A stretch of DNA of 13,069 nucleotides from Pirellulales bacterium (GTDB lineage: Bacteria > Planctomycetota > Planctomycetia > Pirellulales > Thermoguttaceae), in assembly GCA_030642635.1 (NCBI GenBank), contig DAOWNK010000066.1, positions 1 to 13,069 on the forward strand, given 5' to 3'. Numbering within the stretch: the first letter of the stretch is position 1; the number at the start of each line of letters is the position of its first letter. The notes under the pieces are model-generated. The model did no database searches. It saw only the letters and a program-made list of their open reading frames with translations, and was not told the DNA's origin. Made by a program: the position numbers and the translations under genes. This document shows, piece after piece, positions 6,157 through 12,177 of the stretch.

Positions 6157-6939
6157 ATGACGAATTTATTGCGTGGTCGTCGGGCGTTGCTGCTGCGACA
6201 CCGTTGGGTAACGTTCCTGCTGCCGCTTGTCGTGTTCCTGCTGCTCACCAGCATAGAGCCTAAGCCCGAAGCGGCAACTGAGTCGAGCAGCGGTGGGTTT
6301 CAATGGCTGTCGATTCCATGCGAATACTACCCGTGGGTCTACACCGCGAAGATCGTGCTGACGCTTGCCGCCGTGGTGTTCGTGCTGCCTGGTTACCGAG
6401 AGTTTCCGTTCCGCGTAGGGTGGTTGGCCGTGGTGGTCGGTGTGGTCGGCGGGGTGGTCTGGATCGTAGTGTGCAGGTTGGACCTGGAGCACGTATTTTT
6501 TCAGCCTCTGTTGGAAAGGGTGCAGTTAGGTTGGATAATCGGTTCCGGCGCCCGCAGCGCATTTAATCCGTTTGTGCAGTTAGGAGCTTCATCGGGTTGT
6601 GCCTGGACGTTTCTGGCGGTGCGATTTTTAGGTTTGGTCGCCGTAGTGCCGGTAATCGAGGAGTTTTTTCTGCGTGGGTTCCTGATGCGATTCGTCGTCG
6701 ATCAGGATTGGTGGCAAGTGCCGTTCGGCAAGGTGAACGCAACGGCGGTGGTGGTCGGCACGGCAGCGCCCATGTTAATGCACCCGGGCGAGTTGCTCGC
6801 GGCGGCCGTATGGTTCACGCTGGTCACGTGGCTTATGGTCAAGACTCGGAATATTTGGGGCTGCATTGCCGCCCATGCGATCACGAACTTGATGCTGGGC
6901 GTTTACGTGGTGAGCACCGGCCGGTGGCAGTTGATGTAG
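6157..6939 (+). CDS. CPBP-family intramembrane protease, exosortase-associated type
   Basis: This 260-residue polytopic membrane protein belongs to the CPBP (CAAX protease/bacteriocin-processing, Abi) family of glutamic intramembrane proteases. The catalytic motifs are intact: VIEEFFLRG (E168, E169, R173), H209 in PMLMHPGE, and HAITN (H240, N244). The C-terminal block NLMLGVYVVSTGRWQ and the VPVIEEFFLRGF block match the subgroup named CAAX prenyl protease-related, which often accompanies exosortase/PEP-CTERM systems (TIGR03008 as I recall it). I start at ATG 6157 because GGAG (6144-6147) lies 9 bases upstream. ATG 6142 would add five residues. It follows lutC by about 107 bases occupied by two hairpins and so is probably separate from that operon, and it converges on ctpA across a heptamer element. 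No exosortase or PEP-CTERM substrate is visible here, so its target is unknown. Confidence 0.85.
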   Translation: MTNLLRGRRALLLRHRWVTFLLPLVVFLLLTSIEPKPEAATESSSGGFQWLSIPCEYYPWVYTAKIVLTLAAVVFVLPGYREFPFRVGWLAVVVGVVGGVVWIVVCRLDLEHVFFQPLLERVQLGWIIGSGARSAFNPFVQLGASSGCAWTFLAVRFLGLVAVVPVIEEFFLRGFLMRFVVDQDWWQVPFGKVNATAVVVGTAAPMLMHPGELLAAAVWFTLVTWLMVKTRNIWGCIAAHAITNLMLGVYVVSTGRWQLM

Positions 6940-6948
6940 GTGTGTGAT

Positions 6949-7024
6949 GAGGGATTAGGGATTGGGAAGGAAGAAGAGAGAAGAGATGAAAAGCAAAATC
7001 CTAATCCCCAATCCCTAATCCCTC
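6949..7024 (+). repeat. Heptamer-arm inverted-repeat element 2
   Basis: The arms at 6949-6966 and 7007-7024 are exact 18-base reverse complements made of GGGATTA and GGGATTG units. The 40-base loop has the purine heptamers GGAAGGA, AGAAGAG, AGAAGAG and then ATGAAAAGC, as in the element at 1114-1257 but without three core heptamers (exactly 21 bases shorter). The element fills the gap between the converging CPBP and ctpA genes and would give a long hairpin in either transcript, so it may act as a two-way terminator. Confidence 0.85.
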
Positions 7025-8360
7025 ATAAAGCCGCGACCACCGGTCGCGGTTTTATGGTTAATTTCCCTTCGATATATTCGATCGCTTTTTCCAACTGCGG
7101 GTCGGTGTACGGTTCGGCATCGGCATCGTCGCCGGGCGTTACGCCGGGTCGGTCGCGGTGCATTCGCCAGAGCCGCAGCTTAGTCAATTCATCGCCTTCG
7201 ACGATCACTTCACAGCCATCGTCCGGCGTTACGCCCCAGTCGGCCTGCTCGCCGACGTCCTTGCCTCGGTGGATGTTCTTTTCGTTGGGTCGCCAATAGC
7301 TGGCGGTGGTCAATTTCACTGCGCCTTGTGCGGCCTCAAGGTTGATGACCTCCTGTACGGTTCCCTTGCCCCAGGTCCGTTGGCCTATGATTACCGCCCG
7401 AGAGTGGTCTTGCAAACATGCGGCCACGATCTCGCTGGCGCTTGCGCTGTACTGGTTGACCAGCACGGCGATGGGGAAGTCGCGGTGCGTGCCGGGTGCG
7501 GTTGCCCGAACTGTCCGTTTTACTTGCTTGTCGCGGCCGCGAGTGGTTACAATCACCCCGGAGTCGATGAACATATCGCACACGTCGGTCGCCGCGCCGA
7601 GCAGCCCGCCCGGGTTGTTTCGCATATCCAGTATCAAGCCGTCCATACCGTGGGCAAGTAGCCCATCTATTGCCTCTCGCAACTCCTTGGCGGTGTTTTC
7701 AGAGAAGACGTTGATTCGCAGGTAGCCGATCCGCAGTGATTCCTCAGAGTCTTCTTCTGCACCGTATCCATCAAGAAAAAAGTTCCAGGAGCCGTCGGCG
7801 TTGCGAGTATCGCCCAGGACGGTGTCGATTTGGATTACCGCCCGGACGATCGTGATATCAACCGGCTCGCTGTCGCCCTGGTGGAGTATGGAGAGCGTGA
7901 CCGGTTGGCCCGACTTTCCGCGCATGTGCGCCACGGCGTCTCTAAGCGACATGCCTTGCGTGCTATGGTCGTCGATTCTGAGGATTCTGTCGCCGGCGCA
8001 AATGCCGGCTTTGTATGCCGGCGTGCCGACCAGCGGGCTGAGCACCGTAAGCTGCCTGGTTTTCGGGTCCAGGGCGACCTCCATGCCCACCCCGCCGAAC
8101 TTCTGGTCGATAATCTCGTGGAATTCCTGCAAGTCCTTGGGGCTTATGAACGCGGAATACGGGTCGTCCAGCCGGTCAATCATCCCTTGCATTGCACCCT
8201 CGAACAGATCGGTCGGTTCGATCTGTTCCAGGTATCGGTGCTCGACCTGATTTATCGCGTCGGCCACGATCCGGCCGTACCGGTTGGTAGCGACCTGCTG
8301 GTAGCAGATAAGCGAGACGACGCTTACGGTAATCAGTACAAATAGGTTGCGACGGGGCAT
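7023..8360 (-). CDS. ctpA: C-terminal processing protease (S41 family, CtpA/Prc)
   Basis: This 445-residue exported serine protease of the tail-specific family cleaves proteins near their C-terminus. Residues 5-20 are a signal or anchor helix. A short helical region and a PDZ domain (about 85-175, with KFGGVGMEV and AGICAGDRILRIDD) follow, then the S41 core with DMRNNPGGLL (245-254) and NQYSASASE (302-310). By the 25-residue Ser-Lys spacing of the family, S307 and K332 (in WGKGTVQ) are the catalytic dyad. The start ATG at 8358-8360 is 15 bases after the stop of the SEC-C gene on the same strand, so the two are probably co-transcribed. No ribosome site is obvious. The TGA stop abuts the heptamer element at 6949-7024, which lies between this gene and the converging CPBP gene. 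Confidence 0.93.
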   Translation of the reverse strand: MPRRNLFVLITVSVVSLICYQQVATNRYGRIVADAINQVEHRYLEQIEPTDLFEGAMQGMIDRLDDPYSAFISPKDLQEFHEIIDQKFGGVGMEVALDPKTRQLTVLSPLVGTPAYKAGICAGDRILRIDDHSTQGMSLRDAVAHMRGKSGQPVTLSILHQGDSEPVDITIVRAVIQIDTVLGDTRNADGSWNFFLDGYGAEEDSEESLRIGYLRINVFSENTAKELREAIDGLLAHGMDGLILDMRNNPGGLLGAATDVCDMFIDSGVIVTTRGRDKQVKRTVRATAPGTHRDFPIAVLVNQYSASASEIVAACLQDHSRAVIIGQRTWGKGTVQEVINLEAAQGAVKLTTASYWRPNEKNIHRGKDVGEQADWGVTPDDGCEVIVEGDELTKLRLWRMHRDRPGVTPGDDADAEPYTDPQLEKAIEYIEGKLTIKPRPVVAAL

Positions 8361-8375
8361 ATGAACGTCTGCTTT

Positions 8376-10499
8376 TCAATCGGGTGTCCAAATTTTCCCA
8401 CCCTCGATGGCAGGCTCGGCATCGGGCGTCCAAATTTTGCCGGGTTCCTCGGCCTGTGCCGGTTCTGCCGCCTCCTTTTGCATCGGCTGCGGTGGCCCGG
8501 CAGGCGTACCGTCGGGTCGAAGCACGCCGACTTGGATCAGCAATTGCGTCAGCGCATCGGCTACGCCCGGCTCCTCGATGTGCCGGTCCTGTATCAGGCC
8601 CAGCAGCCGGCTGATCTGGTCGGTGTCGCCAAGCGAAAATTGCAGCGACAGCTCGAACAGCAACCACGAGACGGGCGATTGGCCGGCCGATTCCGCCGCC
8701 GCGCGACCCTGATGAACGTACTCCAGCGCCCGATCAGGGTCGCGTTCCATTTGGGCGAGAGTTCTATAGGCCGCAAGTTGTTCGTTGTTGCCCGAGAGGC
8801 TTGGTCGGTCGATTATCGCCCGGGCGAACTTCCGCAAAGCGGCAGTGGCGCCGAACACCTCCGCGCGATGATAACCTACAACCAGGTCCTCGTCGGAGAG
8901 CCGCTGGGCCGTTACACGCGCAAGACGCACAAGCGGCAGCGTTTTGATCGGGTGCTGCTCCGGGTAGATCGGCCCGAGCGTCGGCAGGCCGAGTTCGGCC
9001 TTTAGTTCCTTGAAGTCGAAACTGCCCTGGTCTTGTTCGCACCAATAATCCAACACCATAATCGCGGCCGACAGTTCGATGCGGTATTTGTCACCGCCGG
9101 CGACCTCGCGTGGTGATTGTCCCTCGAAGATGCCGAGTTTTAACTCCGGCCATCGGTTCAGCAGCACATCGCGCCGGTGCCGGTCGATCAGTGCGTCGAA
9201 TTGTTCCTGCGAGATATCCTCCGGCGGGCGCATCATGCAACGGAGCAATTGCCGGGTGGCCGACACATGGCCTGTAACCTCTTGCTTTACATCGTCGGCC
9301 ATTGCATTACCGACCGTCTCCTTGAGCATGGTTTTTACTTGCTCGAGATCATCGGCCGCCACACCGGCGACCTCCAGCCTTGCCCGACGGTCGGTTTGGC
9401 GTCCGTAAAGCATCGCGCGGCCGAATAAGAAAGGAACGTCTTTTAGCTCTATGCCTTCGGCCGTCTCCGGTGTCTGGCGATCGAACAGCGCGTAGGATGC
9501 TTTTGGCGGCGGCGTGTCATCGTCCGCAAAATATGACGGATCGACCGTGAGCGACATCACCCGTCCCTCAAGGGTCAAACCGGCTTGAAGCTCCTCGAGG
9601 TCTGTTACTTCCCACTCGATTCGGAACGTGTCGAGTAGGTCGCCCAGCGGATCGTCGTCCAGCAGCATGGCCGCGGCGGTTGCTTCGACTGCGTTTTCCA
9701 GCGGTACGTCCATCGCGGCGTACTTCCGCAGCGCGTCGCAGCAGCCGGGTGTGTCGGACATCCAACCGCACAGCGCGGCAATGCTCCGCCTGATCGCCGG
9801 CGCGTCGGGAAACTCTTCTGCGAGTGTTGCCAGCCGCTCGGCCGCCCAGCGCCAGTTGCCCATGTAGGCCGGGGAGATTGCCTCATCGAATCGGTCTTTC
9901 CAGGTGACATCATCCGGCGGCGATTCCAGCAGCGAGTGGTCCTTCAGCAGCAACGGAACATTCGGCGACCGGTTCAACTGGACCAGCATATTCAATAATT
10001 GCCGATTGCCCTGGTTGATCATCAGTTGAAGCTGCAGCAACGCTCGGCCTGACATCCAAGCACCATCACGCAGTAACGCCAGGGCCACTATGCTCATGGC
10101 TTCGTACAGTCGTTCTTGAACTTTGCCGTCGGCCGCGGCTATTGCGCGCTGCAACGTCTTCATTGCTTCTCGGGCGTTTCCTTCTTCGGCTGCGGTTGCG
10201 ATTGCCGCCTCGGCCAGAGCCGTTGGGTTCTCGGGATGTTTTTCAAGAAACTCGGCCGCATTGGCCGCTGCGGCTTCCGCCTGATTGGTCCCGCGGAGCA
10301 GCATCCCCTTGATCGCCATCAAAGACGCCCGATCTGGATGCTTCCGACGAAGCTGTTCGATGTGCTGAAGGCAGCCGAGATACTGCTCGCCCTCGATCAT
10401 CCGGTCGATCTTTTGCAACTCTCCGAGCAGATCGCTACAGCAGAACTTGATTTTCTTTCCGGTGCCGCACGGGCATAGTGAGTAAGCGTCCAGTGACAT
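8376..10499 (-). CDS. SEC-C motif / tetratricopeptide-like protein
   Basis: This 707-residue, probably cytoplasmic protein starts with a SEC-C-like zinc motif (LCPCGTGKKIKFCC, residues 8-21), the metal-binding motif also found at the end of SecA. Helical repeats of TPR type follow (residues about 25-150: repeated Ala-rich helices with PDRAS, NPTAL and similar turns), and again around 215-285 and 580-660. The middle (about 290-560) has no domain I recognise. The C-terminus is a Pro/Ala/Glu-rich linker ending in two copies of GKIWTPD, one of them the very last residues. Such large SEC-C/TPR proteins are, to my knowledge, typical of planctomycetes and of unknown function; chaperone or protein-quality roles are only guesses. 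It lies between transaldolase and ctpA on the same strand. The start at 10497-10499 is clear because the zinc motif begins within ten residues. Confidence 0.85.
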   Translation of the reverse strand: MSLDAYSLCPCGTGKKIKFCCSDLLGELQKIDRMIEGEQYLGCLQHIEQLRRKHPDRASLMAIKGMLLRGTNQAEAAAANAAEFLEKHPENPTALAEAAIATAAEEGNAREAMKTLQRAIAAADGKVQERLYEAMSIVALALLRDGAWMSGRALLQLQLMINQGNRQLLNMLVQLNRSPNVPLLLKDHSLLESPPDDVTWKDRFDEAISPAYMGNWRWAAERLATLAEEFPDAPAIRRSIAALCGWMSDTPGCCDALRKYAAMDVPLENAVEATAAAMLLDDDPLGDLLDTFRIEWEVTDLEELQAGLTLEGRVMSLTVDPSYFADDDTPPPKASYALFDRQTPETAEGIELKDVPFLFGRAMLYGRQTDRRARLEVAGVAADDLEQVKTMLKETVGNAMADDVKQEVTGHVSATRQLLRCMMRPPEDISQEQFDALIDRHRRDVLLNRWPELKLGIFEGQSPREVAGGDKYRIELSAAIMVLDYWCEQDQGSFDFKELKAELGLPTLGPIYPEQHPIKTLPLVRLARVTAQRLSDEDLVVGYHRAEVFGATAALRKFARAIIDRPSLSGNNEQLAAYRTLAQMERDPDRALEYVHQGRAAAESAGQSPVSWLLFELSLQFSLGDTDQISRLLGLIQDRHIEEPGVADALTQLLIQVGVLRPDGTPAGPPQPMQKEAAEPAQAEEPGKIWTPDAEPAIEGGKIWTPD

Positions 10500-10573
10500 G
10501 GTTAGAGTGCTCCGGTTGGGTACGGCAGTATGGACAGACCGGCGAAGCGATTATTCTAGCACGGGTGGAGGTG

Positions 10574-10683
10574 GAGAGAAGGGGGAAGGCGGAAGGGGGA
10601 AGGCGGAAGGGGAAAGCCGCTTGCGGCTTCGCAACTCCCCCTTCCGCCTTCCCCCTTCATCCTTCTTCTTTCCCCCTCCCCCT
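10574..10683. repeat. Heptamer-arm inverted-repeat element 3 (GGGGGAA/GGCGGAA type)
   Basis: The arms at 10579-10600 and 10636-10657 are exact 22-base reverse complements. Units from 10574 are GAGAGAA, GGGGGAA, GGCGGAA, GGGGGAA, GGCGGAA, GGGGAAA, all in 7-base register; the opposite strand has GGGGGAA, AGAAGAA, GGATGAA, GGGGGAA, GGCGGAA, GGGGGAG. The loop holds a GCCGC hairpin repeat. The element fills most of the gap between transaldolase and the SEC-C gene and contains the transaldolase stop codon. Same design as the elements at 1114-1257 and 6949-7024 but different units. Confidence 0.75.
10614..10635. repeat. GCCGC hairpin repeat, copy D, nested in heptamer element 3
   Basis: AAGCCGC-TT-GCGGCTT followed by CGCAAC. 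Nineteen bases (10617-10635) equal the reverse complement of 2097-2115. It sits in the loop of the heptamer element, either as a nested insertion or as that element's own turn. Confidence 0.75.
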
Positions 10684-11706
10684 GACCAGCGCCAACAGCG
10701 TCTTCTGCGGTTTGGCGAACTTTTCGATCCCCTCGGCCATCAGCGTCGCTTCCAGCTTTTCCATGTCCACCAGCCGGTCGATCTCTGCGACCACTTCTGC
10801 CGGTGGAAGTTGGTCTACCTGGCGGGTGAACGTCAGTCCGCCGGCGGCCACCGCGTCGTTGGTCCCCGGCGGGTTGGTCTGGATGTCGCTGCCGGCCAGT
10901 GCCTCGACGTATTTCCACGGCAGTTCGTCCGGGTTTTTCGTGCCGGTGCTGGCGAATACGATCTCCTGGTCAAGCGGCGTTGTGCGTTCGGCCCAGAACT
11001 TTTGGTTCTCGGCCCAGATTCGTTTGGCGACAAGTATCCCGACCTGCCCCTGTGCCTCCTCGGAGAGCTCCGGCACGGCCTTTTTGGTGTAAGCGTCTTG
11101 CCGAGAGATGAAAATGCTGTAGACGCTTTTGAAATTATCAAGATTCTCGCGTCGTCTTGCACCCAGCCAGACGGCGTTCCGGGCGGCGCGATACTGTCGG
11201 GCAGAGAAGATCAACGTGACGTTGACCGTCACACCGGCGGCGACCAGGTCCTCCAGTGCGTCCAGCCCTGCCGGCGTGGCGGGCACCTTGATCATCCGGT
11301 TGCGATGGCCGGCCGACCACTCCCGGCCCAGCGAAACATACTGTGCAACACGCTCCCGGTGCGGCAGGTCCGCCTCGGGATCCTCCAGCAGCGGATCCAC
11401 CTCGAAACTGACGTAGCCGTCGTTTCCGCCGGTCTGGTCCCAAACGGGCAAAAAGACCTCTTGGGCGTCGCGGACCATCCGGTCGGTCATCCGCCAGGCA
11501 ATTTGGCTGTCGTCGAGACCTTCACGCACAAGTTCTTCGATCTGCTCGTCGAATCGGCCGGTGGCGATCAGGTCGGCGACGATGATCGGGTTCGAGGTGG
11601 CGCCGGTTGCCCCGATCGCACGATTGCTGCGGACCAGTTCCGGGTCGATTGAGTCGAGCCAGAGCTTCGTGCCGGTGTCCATGAGCGATTGTAGCGTATC
11701 TGTCAT
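10657..11706 (-). CDS. tal: Transaldolase
   Basis: This 349-residue enzyme of the non-oxidative pentose phosphate pathway transfers a dihydroxyacetone unit between sedoheptulose 7-phosphate and glyceraldehyde 3-phosphate in the cytosol. Family landmarks are LWLDSI (D18), ATSNPII (37-43), the Schiff-base lysine K140 in RMIKVPAT, and NVTLIFS just after it. The length and the TAGGLTFTRQV-like end region (AAGGLTFTRQVDQL) fit the longer transaldolase group. The ATG at 11704-11706 is preceded by AAAGG with about 8 bases spacing. The last residues (RGRGKEEG) and TGA are read from the purine-rich edge of the heptamer element at 10574-10683, so the C-terminus is repeat-influenced. A CCCCGGGTG hairpin lies about 42 bases upstream of the start, in the likely leader. 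Confidence 0.92.
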   Translation of the reverse strand: MTDTLQSLMDTGTKLWLDSIDPELVRSNRAIGATGATSNPIIVADLIATGRFDEQIEELVREGLDDSQIAWRMTDRMVRDAQEVFLPVWDQTGGNDGYVSFEVDPLLEDPEADLPHRERVAQYVSLGREWSAGHRNRMIKVPATPAGLDALEDLVAAGVTVNVTLIFSARQYRAARNAVWLGARRRENLDNFKSVYSIFISRQDAYTKKAVPELSEEAQGQVGILVAKRIWAENQKFWAERTTPLDQEIVFASTGTKNPDELPWKYVEALAGSDIQTNPPGTNDAVAAGGLTFTRQVDQLPPAEVVAEIDRLVDMEKLEATLMAEGIEKFAKPQKTLLALVRGRGKEEG

Positions 11707-11744
11707 GTGTGGAACCTTTTTGGGCGTTCAAGCCGCCGGTACAT

Positions 11745-11775
11745 ATTTAGCCCCGGGTGAATACACCCGGGGCTA
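11745..11775. repeat. CCCCGGGTG hairpin repeat, single copy
   Basis: TAGCCCCGGGTG-AATA-CACCCGGGGCTA (11748-11775) is a perfect 12-pair stem with a 4-base loop. Bases 11745-11773 are identical to 6044-6072. It lies about 42 bases upstream of the transaldolase start on the minus strand and therefore probably in its promoter or leader. Confidence 0.8.
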
Positions 11776-12080
11776 GCAACATTGGAATCAACAAGTTTAG
11801 CGGCCGCCGGTACGGCGGTCCAGACGTCGCCATGTTTTCCCAATCCTTCCTGAACAGGAACCCCATAGGTGGAGTGTAACTCCAGGGAATACAGGGGGTG
11901 TAGAAGCATTGCGTCAATTTAGGATATATCCATGAAGCTTAACGATCAAAAAATCTACACATTCTCTTGGAAATTTAACGGTTATTACTATTCTCCGGCT
12001 CCGCTTTGGCCGATTTTAGGCAGGTGTGAAGTGCTGTGTCTTGGCATCGGGGTGGATTAAGTGAAATTCAAATGGTGAAT
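11776..12080. other. Divergent intergenic region with small dyads, no sure gene
   Basis: Holds the dyads CCGCCG-GTA-CGGCGG (11804-11818) and TTCCTG-AA-CAGGAA (11847-11860), a palindrome GGATATATCC (11922-11931), a copy of GCCGCCGGTAC at 11803-11813 that also occurs at 11732-11742, and the doubtful 42-residue ORF at 11932. It must contain the promoters of transaldolase (leftward) and BBP7 (rightward), but I see no convincing -35/-10 pair. I see no known small RNA; the SRP RNA core was looked for and not found. Confidence 0.5.
11932..12060 (+). CDS. Possible small ORF, 42 residues, aromatic-rich
   Basis: ATG 11932 is preceded by AGGA (11921-11924) at 7 bases. The frame is open to TAA 12058-12060 and encodes MKLNDQKIYTFSWKFNGYYY and a more hydrophobic second half with two cysteines. 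I recognise no family. The base composition is more AT-rich than the surrounding genes, which would also fit an upstream promoter region rather than a gene. Confidence is low; it is listed because start, spacing and position ahead of the BBP7 gene are reasonable. Confidence 0.18.
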   Translation: MKLNDQKIYTFSWKFNGYYYSPAPLWPILGRCEVLCLGIGVD

Positions 12081-12160
12081 TGGGTGCCATGCCCACGCTT
12101 GTCGTGGGCATGCTTCGATGCTGGTTCACATGGCCACGCTTGTCGTGGCCATGGCACCCA
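12081..12160 (+). repeat. Cloverleaf hairpin repeat just upstream of BBP7
   Basis: TGGGTGC (12081-12087) pairs with GCACCCA (12154-12160). Inside are two 10-pair hairpins with identical CTTGT loops: CATGCCCACG/CGTGGGCATG (12088-12112) and CATGGCCACG/CGTGGCCATG (12129-12153). The stems differ by compensating changes (CC/GG versus GC/GC positions), which argues that the fold is maintained. I recall this repeat type as common in planctomycetes. It ends 2 bases before the BBP7 ribosome site. Confidence 0.85.
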
Positions 12161-12162
12161 CT

Positions 12163-12169
12163 AAGGAGG
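12163..12169 (+). promoter_or_regulatory. Strong ribosome binding site deciding the GTG start of BBP7
   Basis: AAGGAGG, 8 bases before GTG 12178. This is the best Shine-Dalgarno in the window and fixes a start codon that ATG-only reading would miss. Confidence 0.85.
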
Positions 12170-12177
12170 ACTAGTTC

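Noticed and set aside
8376..10499. SecA or SEC-C-tagged translocase
   Set aside because: Only the zinc motif is shared, and it is N-terminal here; no nucleotide-binding motifs are present.
10498..11652. 384-codon open frame on the plus strand opposite transaldolase
   Set aside because: Shadow of transaldolase, starting in the heptamer repeat; no recognisable protein features.
11703..11909. 68-codon minus-strand frame ahead of transaldolase
   Set aside because: It runs through the CCCCGGGTG hairpin repeat and ends overlapping the transaldolase start; no ribosome site or family resemblance supports it.
11776..11930. SRP RNA or another small structural RNA in the divergent gap
   Set aside because: AGGAAGG on the minus strand recalled the SRP core, but the surrounding conserved bases and long pairing are absent.
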